Below are positions 37,569 to 49,190 of a stretch of 64,000 nucleotides of DNA, one piece after another. The DNA comes from Chondrus crispus (lineage: Eukaryota > Rhodophyta > Florideophyceae > Gigartinales > Gigartinaceae). Numbering within the stretch: the stretch's first letter is position 1; each line of letters starts with the position of its first letter. The notes under the pieces are model-generated. The model searched no databases. It worked only from the letters and a program-made list of their open reading frames with translations, and had not been told where the DNA came from. The translations under genes were made by a program, and so were the position numbers. The DNA lies in contig NW_005178809.1 of assembly GCF_000350225.1 (NCBI RefSeq), forward strand, positions 453,875 through 517,874. Direction: 5' to 3'.

Positions 37569-39477
37569 AGCTCGCGGTACAAACGTGGTCCACGAGCTCG
37601 TTCGATACGTCTCGAACGGTCGTATCCCCGTCGAAGGTGGGAATGTCGTCATCCACCTCGACGGTGGGGCGAGGGTCATCGGCGACACGAGGCGACACGA
37701 GGCGTGACAGGGCATCGGGCACCTGATGCACGCGCCCGGGGCGGTACTGAATGGTGAAGTCGTATTCAGCCAGACGTAGCCGCCACCGGGTGAGTCTTCC
37801 GGAACTCTCTGTGAGGGACATGAGCAACCTCAAGGCGTCGTGATCCGTTCGGACGGTGAACTTCGTTCCTTCTACGTACGACCGTAGTGTGCGGACGGCC
37901 CACACTACAGCGAAGCACTCGCGTTCCGTGGCGCTGTAGTTGCGCTCGCTGTCGTTCAGCGAGTAAGACCAATGGCCTACAGGGCGCCAATCGTTTGGCT
38001 GGTCATGCTCCTGGAGCAGCGTGCAGCCAAGCTGGTAGGCACTCGCGTCCGTGTCGATCATGTACGGACGGCCGTACCGCGATAGCGCGAGGATCGGCGG
38101 AGCGATCATACACCTCTTGAGGTTCTCAACCGCGTTCAGTTGGGCCTCCGTGCGGTTGTAGAAGTCAGGATCAGCATCCTTGCGCAGCATGCCGGTCAGA
38201 GGACGCGCTATCTTCGCGAACCTCTTAACGAATCGGCGGTATACGTTGCACGCCCCGAGGAACGAGTGCCCTTGCGTAAGTGTCCTCGGGAACGTGAAAG
38301 TCTTGAAGGCATCGGCCGCCGTATCCGCCACGCTTAACTTACCTGGGGAAATGACGTGCCCCAGGTAGTGTACCTTCGGCTGAAAGAAGCTACACTTCTT
38401 GAGCTTGAGGGAGATTCCAGCACTTCCAAGCAAGCTCAAGACAGTGTTGAGATGCTTCACATGTTCCGCGTGCGTACGTGAGAACACTATAACGTCATCG
38501 AGATAGACGAGGCATATTTGCCAGCGAACGCGTGAGAGAAAAATATCCAGGGCGCGTTGGAAGGTGGCCGGTGCCCCTTTTAGTCCGAACGGCATTCGCA
38601 GGTGGCAAAACGTGCCCATGTGCGTCGTAAAGGTTGTCTTAAACCGGTCCTCTGGAGCGACCGGGATCTGCCAATAACCGGAATTGCAGTCCAACGTCGC
38701 AAAGACGGCTGCATCTCCTAACGAGTCAATGCAGTCGTCCATACGCGGCAGCGGATACGAATCCGCTGCAGTCTTCGCGTTGAGACGCCGATAGTCTACG
38801 CAGAACCGAAGAGAGCCGTCTTTCTTCGGTACGAGCACCACCGGGGAAGCCCACTCGGGGCTCGCGGGTTCGATAACCCCTGCGTTCAACATCTTGTTGA
38901 CCTCCTTCGCGACCATTTCGCGCATTGCGGGCCCCTTACGGTAGGGCATGGAGCGTATCGGCTTGGTACCCGGTTCGAGGGCAAAGCGGTGCTCCGTTGC
39001 TCGAATAGTTCCGAGCGCACCGCTCCACAGACTCGAGTGCCTACGGGGCATCTCGAGTACGTGGCCACGGAGCTTTTCATCCTCAACGTATGACAAGTTA
39101 ACCTCTTTTTCCCAATCCATTGGTGGATTTTCGGGATCCTTATTCTGTGGGGGTACAGTACCCCCCGCCGTCGGGTGGTATAAAGGTGACCGTTCGTCCG
39201 TGTCGACCTCTCCGTCACCTGCGGCGGTCTGGTCGTCGGAGTTGGATCGGCCAACTCCTACCCCTCTGACTTGATCGGTCAAGTCGGTCAGGTGTAGCCC
39301 GTGCGCGATCCCCTCGGCGACCCTACGTTCGGGAGTGAGGATCTCGAGGGGGTTGCGCTTCGCGTATCCCACGACGGTGTGCTTCGGAGGCCGCCTCTCC
39401 CGTCGCGAGAAGTTCGCGACGATGACATCGAAGGTCTGATTTGGGAGAACCTCTGCGACGCCATTCGTCAACCTCAC
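37569..39477 (-). pseudogene. RT and RNase H region of element C pol
   Basis: Reverse transcriptase blocks in order: WASPVVLVPKKDGSLRFCVD, ATLDCNSGYWQIPVAPEDR, LRMPFGLKGAPATFQRA, VYLDDVIVFS and FLGACNVYRRFVKRFAKIA. RNase H follows (IDTDASAYQLG, ERECFAVVWA, RTDHDALRLL, YRPGRVHQVPDALSR). It reads open up to the insertion of element A. It differs clearly from elements A and B. Confidence 0.92.
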
Positions 39478-39722
39478 TCCATGTCGGTGTTAGAGTGAGG
39501 GCTTGGGCTCCAGGAACAGAAGGCCCCTCCTGGCGGTTGTCACACGCACTCGGGCTCGTGACATCGCGGGGATGGTAACCCAGCGGGCGATTCGGATCGC
39601 CTGCGGGGCCTCCTCGCGTACATCCAGCCGGCTCGTCTGGCGTCCGCGTCGCCTGGTAGGTGGAGCCGGCTCCCCGTCCCGTCGACGATGGCTACGGAGC
39701 CACCGTGGCGCAGTTCAAGCTT

Positions 39723-40406
39723 CTAGCCATCGATATCTATGCTGCGTACGTGGGCATCGATGAACGCTGTCCCAAGTAGGACGGGAACAGCGAGCTGTTC
39801 GGCCCCTACGAATGGTATGCGGAACTTCGTGTTCCGCAACCTGACAACGAGATGGACGACGGCCGTAAGTCGGAGCGGGTTACTGTTGGCGCCAGCCAGT
39901 CGAGGTAATGGCGCGTCCCGTATCACGTAGCTGGTCCAGTCGGGAGGAAGGTCGGCCTTCCTCACCAAGTTGTACCCCGAACACGTATCGACTGCGATCG
40001 TGTGGGGCTTGAACGCGTTGCCTCCGGTGGCCACGGAGCCCAAGACGTTGTATATTTTTGACGTCATGAGGCACACGAGTCCATCGACTATCTTAGGCGC
40101 GACCTTATCGGTGAGGTCGTTCCGTCGGGGCTTTCGCTTTCGGTGTTGACCTCTCTTGCGCTTCCTTCTACGCGTTTCTTGGGGCGCCTGCGGCTCGGTG
40201 ACGCCCCCTCGAGTGTTCGGGTCCATACGCAGAGGACCGTTCGTCGGTGGGCCTTGGCTCACGGAAGCTAGGAGATCGACGTGCTCCTTCCGGTCTCCAT
40301 TACTTCCATCGCGTTCGCTTAGCATCACCGGGGCTGACGGTGTCCCGGTGGTGCTCTCCTCCAGCGTCAGGCTTATGGAGGCCTCGACGCTCCCGTTCTT
40401 CTGCAT
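39723..40406 (-). pseudogene. Protease region of element C
   Basis: A basic N-terminal part (RRRKRKRGQHRKRKPRRND) precedes an aspartic-protease-like domain. IAVDTCSGYNLVRKADLP is in the place of the active site and LLGTAFIDAHVRSIDIDG is the second conserved block. It is diverged from the proteases of A and B. Confidence 0.7.
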
Positions 40407-41112
40407 TGGCGCCGCAGGAGCTCCCGTGCTCGCTCCCGGAAACGAGGGATGTATTATCGGACAATACCCCCCGTGTCCTTGGCGAGCACGCGGGGTCCAG
40501 TCTAGTTCGTACGGATAAGACGGCTCACGCGACCGCGTGTACGTAACCGTCTTTACCCTTTTTTCGAACTACCGGTGCCATCTGAGCTACCTTCCTGGCC
40601 ATCGGTGGCCAGGTCTTCTTCTTTTCCTTGGCGGCGTGGGTCGGGACGATTCCCCCACTGCGGCCGCGCAACGTCAGCGAAGTATTCGGCCACTTCCAGA
40701 CCTTGGCCTGCGACGTCCGGTCGTTGCAGGATATGGGGGACGAGGCGATTCGGGTCTCCTTCGCGCCGCTCCGTGGGTAGAGGATACGGGTCCTCTACCC
40801 AATCTTGCAGGTACATGATCGCGTTTTGTACCTGTTGGGGTAACCAAGAACGGGCTCGGTCCCCTCTCCCTCCTTGACGGGGATACCTTGTGTCCGACGG
40901 GCGGTAATCCGGTCGATCACGACGATCGAGTTCGTTACGACGATACCCGCCTCCACGTGGGGCGAAGCGTGTGCGCCACCCGAACGATTCGGAAAACCTT
41001 GACGCGGGGGGCGGCCCTCGCCGACCGACTGCCGGAGGCGATTAAGCGCTCCGGGGCGCGTCTTCATCTGGTAGCGGTAGTTCCTGTACGCCGTGAACAT
41101 CCGTTGTTCTGG

Positions 41113-43122
41113 CTACAGGAACGGGCACGCGTACATGGCGTGTCCGTACGTACGGCATAGCCAGCACACATACGCGCTGCCATCCGTTGAGGCGAAGGTC
41201 GCTGCGTGACGCGCCTCCTCATCGGTGCGAAGGGGTACGCGAGGGGCTTCGGCTCCTGCATCTCGACTCGAGATGTCGAGCTCTGCGACCCGGGGGTCCG
41301 TACCCCTTGCCACTCTTGGAGTGGCCGCGAAGGCGGTCGCGTAACTCGATGTCGTTCCGGTCGACATCAGTGAGGGGGGTCGTCCCCCCACGGGTCCTCC
41401 TCCTTACGTAATGAGGACAGGGTCGGCCTGCCACTCATCCTCCCCGATGTGGAGGGTCGAGGCGGGCGAACTTGTAGCGGCGGACTTCGTAGTCCTGCCA
41501 GCCTTCCCTGCCGGTTTCGTATCCGGCAGGGGTAAACCGCGCCGAGCGCGGTACGTCGTTCCTTCCGCCGTGGCGATACGGCGGATGGTTGGAAGATCGG
41601 TCTTCTGGCGGCTCGGCAGCCGCTGTATGATTTCGGAAACTGCAGCACGGGTCGCCGGTGCCAGTCCCCGCACGAAGTAGTGCGCGAGAGACTGTTCGGA
41701 GAACACCGCCGTGCACCGGAACGCGGCAGTTTCGAGCCGGTCCGCGAACGTGCTCTCCGTTTCATGAGATTGCTGTCGCGCCGTCGCGACAGCGTCGTAC
41801 GCTTCACCTAACACGTCGTCGGTTAGGTAGCGTTTCAGGAACTGGTTCACGAGCCCGAGCCAGCTCACGTCGTCGTGTAGCTGGCCGTGGCGGAGGCCAC
41901 GCATTGTATAACTCGTATACAGGCGCTCCGCGTTGCGATTTAGGAAGTGGGCGAGGACTCGTACCGGAACACCTTCGGTAAGGTGTTGCGAGTTGAAGGT
42001 TATCCGGACATCCTTCAATAACAGTAGGAGCTGGATCGGGTCCGTACCGTCAAAGCTCCTCATCGTAGGTCGGATCCCACGGCAGCGTTGGAGGTACTTC
42101 GAGATCTGTCCCGCGTCACCCGAGGTAACGAGCCTCGAGGTGTTATCCAGCCGGTACATACGATAGTCAGCGACGGCGCTGAACTCTTGGATCATCGTAT
42201 GTACCGGCTCGAGTCCGGGTTCGGCGGGACCCAGCGTGCCGAAGGGGGTGACGGGTAGCGTACGGACGTCTACCGGACCGGGAGGCTCGGCTTAATCCGC
42301 CGGCGGGTAGCCGCCCTAGCGGGGATCGACACAGTACATCAGTACTCCGGATCCGCGGGCGGCTCCTCCACGGTCAGGGTCTTCGCGATACTATACGCGT
42401 CCCATCTGCTGCCTACTTCCGGGGATAGGCGGCAATGCTTGGGTCTCAGACGCGTAATTCGAGCTTGTCGGAAGGCGGTTGCCTTCCGCGGTTCGGCTGG
42501 TGTCGGCACCTGCCGGTCCCCAACGGTCTGGAGCGACGGCGCTCGGAGGTACGGTACCACCGGGCCCTCTTGTGGGGGCACCGGGCAGCCTTGCAGCCAT
42601 GGTCCGTTCCATGTCACGAGCACGCCGACGAGTGGCGTCGAGCTCAGCGGAGAGGTGCGCGAACGCACCCAATTGCTCTGCGGACGGAGAGGTTCGGTCC
42701 TCAGGTCGTCTCGTAGGGGTCGGCCTCTCGGGACGACCTTGCTCAGACGGTCCGGGTGATACGAGACGCGAGTCTTCGACGAGCAGTATCCGCGAGTGTA
42801 ACTCGTCGATCAGTGCTCGGAGATTCTCTAACGACTGCGTCACTCTATCGAACCTCCCTTCACGCAGGGAGCGGAGTTCGGCCATACATCGAGTGTATAC
42901 ATGGTCCGATACATCGATCCGAAGAGAAGTACGGACTTCCTCGATGTATTCGGCTATGCGTTCGAACATCGCCGCCGCTCTTTCCTCGGAGGATCCGAGC
43001 GACGGTTCGCGGTGACGAGGACCTGCGTCGCCGTCGCCCGACGGGGCGGATGGGGATCGCACAGCGTCCGGACTCGGATCCGCCGCTTCGGAGAGGATCG
43101 AAGGCTCGTACTCCTGGCTCAT
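41113..43122 (-). pseudogene. gag region of element C
   Basis: The N-terminal part (from 43122) contains a coiled-coil-like stretch (EYIEEVRTSLRIDVSDHVYT to LENLRALIDELHSR). A capsid-like region covers 41404-42195 (FDGTDPIQLLLLLKDVRITF, VLAHFLNRNAERL, LAHYFVRGLAPATRAAV). A CCHC knuckle (CWLCRTYGHAMYAC) lies at about 41130-41190. The region is broken in several places. Confidence 0.75.
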
Positions 43123-43189
43123 CTCAACGCGTTCGGACGCGGAGGGCCTAAGAGGTCTTCTCGGAGAACGTACTCCGGGGTCTTCTAGG

Positions 43190-43200
43190 CCGGGAGACCA
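43190..43200 (-). other. Primer binding site of element C
   Basis: On the minus strand TGGTCTCCCGG lies one base after the LTR. It is unlike the PBS of A, B and D, so a different tRNA is probably used. Confidence 0.6.
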
Positions 43201-43201
43201 C

Positions 43202-43860
43202 TGTAGTATAGCACCCCCCCAACGGAGAGGGTTGTATACTTAGCTCGACGTAGACCCCGTACGAGGGGCGAGAAGACGGGGAGAACACACAGCTACCGAG
43301 ACAGGGAAGCGGGCCCTGGTAGCGTGGTAGAGCGGGACGGTCGGGGACGAGCGTACGCGCGGGCCGATCTACGCCTCGACGCCCCGGAGCAGCGCTGGGT
43401 AACGTACCAGCGCTGACGGGCGGAGGCAGATCTAGGCTCGCTCGCGGTCGTCCCCTCCCCGCTTTGTCCCGGTTAACGCGCGCGAAGGCGGATCGCGCGA
43501 GTTAGCTAAGCTGGAAGACGGACATGGGCGGTAGGTCGTGGACAAGTCCGTGCTTGTCCCTCCCATCGCGGCCGGTCCGCTCGCGTATTTAATATACCAA
43601 GTAATCCTAACTTATTACAGTACAGTACGGGCTGTACTGTAGTGCTACTGTTGTCAGCACGGGCCGTCCCGTGCTGTCTGTACACGTGTTGTACACGTAT
43701 AGTACACGTGGGTATGCGCGCTTCCCACACGTGTGGTACACGTGTGCACGTGCGTGCGCGCGCCCCTGTACACGTGGGGTACATGCGCGGTACCCGTGTG
43801 CGCGCGTGCGGCTCATATTGATCTAATCTAAATCTAATCGTGAACCGCCGTTATGCCACA
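43202..43860 (-). repeat. 5' LTR of element C (659 bp)
   Basis: TGT...ACA ends (minus strand starting TGTGGCATAACGG), next to a PBS and a gag start. The part at 43679-43805 is packed with ACGTG/CACGT words, some as palindromes (CACGTG, GTACACGTGT). Confidence 0.75.
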
Positions 43861-44697
43861 ATTTTCTAACCAAATCGGACGGTGGTTGAGGCGACGCGAG
43901 CGAGGTCGCCTGCCTTCGAGCCGAGCGGTGCGTCGCGCCTATCGCTTGCGATTACGTGTTACCGCTTGGTAGTCCACGCCCGGATGCGTCGCGAGATAAT
44001 TCCGCACCTGCGTGCACGTCGCTGGCATAACTCCCTCAACAAAAAGGGACTTCAAGCGCCTGTCCGAAAATACGGTTCCGCAGCGCAACGCCTTGTCCCA
44101 CAACTGGTTACTGTACACCTCCACCGTCATATTCGAGCTCTGACGGAAGGAGGTGACATCACCGACCGCTCCGGAAATAACTTCGTCCGTCGCGTACGTG
44201 CGTAATAAAAAGTTAAAAACTTCCGCGTAGGTCTCGAGCATCTCGCGCTGCTCCGCATCGACCGCCATGGTGTTTCTGTGTAGCCTGGACTGGAGCAAGG
44301 CGTGGGCCTGCCCAGCCAAATAGAACTGGAAACATCATACGGCCGCGCCTTCGCTGACCCCATTATGGTCGCAGGCCATCTTGAGGCGCGCGAGAAATCC
44401 CAGCACCGCGATTGGATCTTGACCACATAACGTGTGGGGTTTTAGCTGGACGTCCAACTTCTTCCGATAACGGTTAACTCGCCGCGCGGTACTCGCGTCG
44501 TAGCGCGCGCTGCGATTTTCCAGCCTATACGTGCGGTAGTCGACGGCCTTGGTCAACAGGTCGTTCACCTCCTCCGGCATCGCGGTATCGCGTATAGCGT
44601 CCTTCGCGGTTATCATCGGAGGGGTAACCGACCCCTCCGGCATCGCGGTATCGCGCGTAGCGTCCGTCGCGGTTCTTGCGCGTCGTCCTGTGGCGAC
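43861..44697 (-). mobile_element. Element D, gag fragment (left of element B)
   Basis: Minus-strand gag of the element B family: VDYRTYRLENRSARYDASTA, ILGFLARLKMACDHNG-like and DRRLKSLFVEG blocks. The left side is cut by the LTR of element C, the right side by element B. The gag continues at 55730. The last five bases, GCGAC, are the left target duplication of B. Broken fossil. Confidence 0.85.
44693..44697. repeat. Target site duplication of element B, left copy
   Basis: GCGAC directly before the LTR; the same five bases follow the right LTR at 55725-55729. Confidence 0.93.
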
Positions 44698-45368
44698 TGT
44701 ATTATAACGACCGGCGCGAGCGCGCGGAGGTCATCTGACGGCCGTATACGGTATACACGTGGGCGGCTGTGCCCACGTGTAGCGAGCGCGTGCGCATGCC
44801 GAGCAGTCGTAATCTGGCGTACGTGTACAGTAGTGCACGTGTCGTCCGAGCGGTAGTCTACGCATGTTACGCGTGCGCGTTAGCACACGTGTCGTCCGTG
44901 CGGTAGTCTGTAAGCAACAAGCGTGTACAGTAGTGCACACGTGTAGTAGCAGCGTCCGTGCGGTAGTAGCAATTATGGCGCTAGTTTTTTAATTGTGTAC
45001 AGTACCCGGCACGCACTAGGCGGCAGGTACTGTACTACTCTACTGGGACAGGTGTCGGAGGCGTCCCCCTGCGGGGTTAAGACCTGGCACCCGTCCCCAC
45101 CAGTAAACGGGGGCAAGCTCGCCCCCGTCCCTTTTGCGCCTACGTACGTCGGTTTTCGGTTGTCCGCCGCGCGCGCTGGCTTCTAACCCGTTACCGGTCG
45201 CTCCCGCTCACGCACCACGGGGCGACTGCGCGTAACCGGCCAGTGAGCCACTCCCTTTTCGCGAGCTCGTCCGATCGGTTCAATTGGCGCGTCGCGTCCG
45301 CGCGGCGTGCTCCCTGGCCAAAGCCTCCGCCTCTCACCCAACCCAGGGCGGAGAGGAGTTATCCCACA
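44698..45368 (+). repeat. 5' LTR of element B (671 bp)
   Basis: Ends TGT...CCCACA. At about 44828-44960 a unit containing CACGTGTCGTCCG and GCGGTAGT recurs two to three times, perhaps an enhancer repeat. Confidence 0.97.
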
Positions 45369-45395
45369 TTGGTACTCTTGTGGAGGGGATAACTC
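45356..45395 (+). promoter_or_regulatory. U5-PBS hairpin of element B
   Basis: GAGTTATC (LTR end) pairs with GATAACTC and CCACA with TGTGG. The 10-base loop TTGGTACTCT exposes the PBS start. The outer stem differs in sequence from element A but stays paired. Confidence 0.7.
45370..45386 (+). other. Primer binding site of element B
   Basis: TGGTACTCTTGTGGAGG, one base after the LTR, almost identical to that of element A. Confidence 0.75.
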
Positions 45396-45495
45396 TCGAG
45401 GTTGAGCCGCACGCGTGGTCGCTCGATCGCGCGCAGAACCGTACGGACGGAAAAGGTTGAGAAATCACCGCGTCGATCGCGAAGCGTATTCGACA

Positions 45496-47994
45496 ATGAA
45501 CCGACCGGATCAAGGGGGAGACTCCGCCTCCGGGCGTCTGAGCACCCGCAGTGGCAGTGGCGCACCGCGCCCCCGGGTGGAGAACCCGGAAGCCCTGCTG
45601 CGACTGCCACCGCGACCGGGCCGCACGCGAGCGTCCGCATCGGATGTTACGCCGGCCGTGTCGGCAGGCACCGAGAATCGCGTCCAATGGATGGTCGACG
45701 CGATTCAGCCGCGCATCCAGGCCGGCCTGACCCAGGCCTGGGTCGAAGAGTTCCTCGCTACGGAACTGTCCCAGATAGCGCGCGTATGCCTCGACCGAAC
45801 GGTGCCCGCGCTCGTGGACGGGCACGTACGCAGCGCGATACCACCGCTTTTGGACGAACTTCTACCCGCTCAAGTCCAATGCGAGGTGGTGACCGCGCTC
45901 ACCACTGTGGATGAAGAATCCCCGTCCGGTACGGCTCTAAAGGGAGCGATCAGCTCCGCCGTGGCCAATCGTCTGGCCACGACCTTCGCCGGAGCAGGAG
46001 TCGACGCACGCGAGCAGCGCGACTCGACCGCTCCGGATCCTACGCTAACGCACGCTGAACCGATCGGCGCCGCACCCGGGATCGGTACAACGGCCCCTCA
46101 CCCGGAGGGTAAGACCATTTACCTCCCACCAATTTATGGTGCTACAGGAGGGCCCACAGAAAATGGCCCTCCCGTACTCGCCGATACGGCTGGCCCCCGC
46201 GGGACAGAAAACCGCCTGGGGCGCTTCGCGACAGAAAAGCGACAGCCGTATCGGTCGAGCAGAAGAAGCGCACCCGGCGCTCAAGGCTACACCTCGGAGG
46301 GTACAGAAAACCCCTCCGAGGAAGAAGACACAAGACGTCGCCACAGGGCGACGCGCAAGAACCGCGACGGACGCTACACGCGATACCGCGATGCCGGAGG
46401 GGTCGGTTACCCCTCCGATGATAACCGCGAAGGACGCTATACGCGATACCGCGATGCCGGAGGAGGTGGATAACCCTCCGATGACGAGGACACCGAGTCG
46501 GACGGATCGCGCAGAGGCGACCGCAGAGGTCGCAATGCGCGCGACCGACGTCGGTTCCGGCGAGAAGACTCCGATCCGGAGGGCTACAGTAGCCCCGGCG
46601 GAGAAGGAGACCGCCACCGCAGGGGCAGAGACCGCCGGTCTGCCCCGAGGCGGGATCCGAAACGGCTGCCGGTGATCAGGCCCCTGAACGACCTGTTCAC
46701 CAAGGCCGTCGACTACCGCACGTATAGGCTGGAAAATCGCAGCGCGGGCTATGACGCGAGTACCGCGCGGCGAGTTAACCGATATCGGAAGAAGTTGGAC
46801 GTCCAGCTGAAAACCCACACATTCGGTGGTCAAGATCCAATCGCGGTGCTAGGATTTCTCGCGCGCTTCAAGATGGCCTGCGACCACAATGGGGTCAACG
46901 AAGGCGCGGCCGTATGGTGTTTCCAGTTCTATTCGACGGGGCAGGCTCACGCCTTGCTCCAGTCCAGGCTACACAGAAACACCATGGTCGATGCGGAGCA
47001 GCGCGAGATGCTCGAAACCTACGCGGAAGTTGTTAACTTTTTATTGCGCACGTACGCGACTGACGAAGTTATTTCCGAAGCGGTCGGTGATGTCACCTCC
47101 TTCCGTCAGAGCTCTAATATGACGGAGAAGGTGTACAGTAACCAGTTGTGGGACAAGGCGTTGCGCTGCGGAACCGTATTTTCGGACAGGCGCCTGAAGT
47201 CCCTTTTTGTTGAGGGACTTCTGCCAGCGACGTGCACGCAGGTGCGGAATTACCTCGCGACGCATCCGGGCGTGGACTACCAAGCGGTGGCACGCTACGT
47301 GCAAGCGAGAGGCGAGACGCACCGCTCGGCCCGAAGACAGGCGACTTCGTTCGCGTCGCCTCAAGCACCGTCCGATTCGGTGAGAAGATTCACGCGCAAC
47401 GCGCGGACAAGGCCCGTGCTGTCGGTCGAGTCCCTGTCTGAACTCCCGACAGCACGCGGAACCGAAACGGAGGAGATACTGGCGGTGACGGACCAGTCGG
47501 CGACGCCGAGCTCGCTTAGCTCGCCGCCGACTAGCTACCATCCGTCACCTGCCTCGTCCCCGGCGGGCGCACCGATGGCGCCCGCCCAACAAGGTGACGC
47601 GCACGCATATCCGTACGGAAGGCCAGTACAGAACCAGCGGGTCCGGTTCTTCATCCAAGGATTACTTGGACCCCCGCCGTGTCGGTTCTGTCTGGACCTG
47701 ACCCACTGCAAGGAGCAATGTCCTGTGGTGGCGGATAGCGCGCTGCGGTCGAAGCTTTTGCAGGCCCGCGAGGCCAATTATCAAAAGCTTCGGATCCTTC
47801 AAGGTCTCCGCCCGTGTTCGCCGTTCGAGCGTCAAGCGCCGACCGCTTGGCGAAATTCGCGTGCGCAGGCTCCCACGGGCATCAACGCAGTCGAGCCGCG
47901 CGAGGCCATCCAATCGGAAGAACCAGCGCTACCGCTGACGGACGAGGGGCCCGAGGACCTTGGGTTGACGGGGGAAGCCGGGGAGGACGCGTAG
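45496..47994 (+). pseudogene. gag region of element B
   Basis: The start ATG is at the same place as in element A. The N-terminal part is Arg/Pro-rich and is followed by an Arg/Asp/Ser-rich stretch with a tandem repeat of about 60 bases near 46370-46470 (GRYTRYRDAGG twice). The capsid-like part (RPLNDLFTKAVDYRTYRLEN to FVEGLLPATC) and a CCHC knuckle (CRFCLDLTHCKEQC) follow. Similar to A throughout. Broken. Confidence 0.88.
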
Positions 47995-48014
47995 AGGCGT
48001 CGACGATCCTCCCC

Positions 48015-49190
48015 GTGCCAAGCCTCAATAAACAAAGCACCCTGTCGACCGCTTCGGTACGCGCGCCATCGCAGAGCCGAACGGACGAAGCGGCAATTTG
48101 CTTCTTCAAGAAGCAAAATTATAAGGTCACCGCAACGGTCGGACAACGACGCGCGATGATGCGCGCCATCACGCCGGTTTTAGATTCGGGCGCCGGCCCG
48201 AATCTAATCCACCTACGCTGTGTGGCAGAACCGTGGCGCGCTGCCATCCAGTCCGCGCGGAGCCCGCCGCTCATCGAAGCTTCGAATAGGTCGATGAAGG
48301 CCCTCGGCGAGCTCAAACTGTACGTCCGGATTGGTAAGTTCGTCGCGCGCGTGCCGTTCTTGGTCGTCACCAACCTCGCAGTGGACTGTATCCTCGGGAC
48401 CACGTTCCTGGATCGCCACGTGAAGGCGATCCTGCCACCGCAGAGGAAGGTGCTGTTCCATCATGCGCCGTCCGTAGCGCTGACGGGAGTCACACCCTCG
48501 AGGCACGACCGCAAGATGGCCTCGAGGGGACCGTCGCAGCAGCTCCCGCAGGAGGAAAATTCGGCCGACCGGAAGCGCGCGCAGTTCCCGACGAACGTAC
48601 CGTCACGGAAAATTCGCGTGGTCAAGGAGGTCACGATACCCCCAATGACCCAAGCGATGGTACGAGTTGCAACACCGGTTGGGGGGCTTTGCTTCCTGCA
48701 AAACCACCCCAAAACGGCGCATAAGAATTTATGCCTGATGGCCCAGGGGGTCATGGACCTCTTCCCGGGCGAGCCGTTTACGATGCTTGTCAGCAACTTC
48801 GGAAGCCGCGCGGCCCACGTCCCCAAGCATACCGTTGTTGGCCTCGCGTTGCCATCCCCCACACACATCCTGACACTTGGCGTGCCGGTCCCCGGAGAGG
48901 CCGACGCTAAGGAAGGGGGAGGGAACAAAAATAATTCCTCGACCGCTACGGAGGAACAGGCGCGACGCGAACAACCAGTTACGGACGAATGCAGGATTAA
49001 TTCCTCACCCGCGGGGGAATGTGCGCGACGAGAAGGACCCGTTACGGACGATGGCAGAATTAAATCCACCACCGCTACGGGAGGAGGCGCGCGACGCGAA
49101 GAACCGGAAACGGACGAAGCCCGCAGTGGCAATCCCGCTAACGCGGATGAGCGGACCGATACGGACGCGGAAAAGACCCGCTCGTGGGAA
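48015..49190 (+). pseudogene. Protease region of element B pol
   Basis: VLDSGAGPNLIHLRC and LGTTFLDRHVKAILP as in element A. The linker to RT is longer and carries a threefold repeat of about 20 residues (ARREQPVTDECRINS and related units, about 48955-49110), absent from A. Confidence 0.87.
48906..48923 (+). promoter_or_regulatory. Purine tract inside pol (candidate central PPT), element B
   Basis: Identical over 18 bases to 29358-29375 of element A, inside otherwise diverged sequence. Confidence 0.45.

Larger units (their letters stand above)
37564..43860 (-). mobile_element. Element C, main fragment: Ty3/gypsy retrotransposon
   Basis: A minus-strand element of another family: 5' LTR 43202-43860, PBS, gag, protease, RT and RNase H. 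Its integrase lies at 24597-25275, beyond the inserted element A, and the 3' end is lost. It is itself inserted in the gag of element D at 43860/43861. gag and pol carry several breaks. Fossil; older than A. Only one LTR is present, so it cannot be dated by LTR divergence. Confidence 0.9.
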
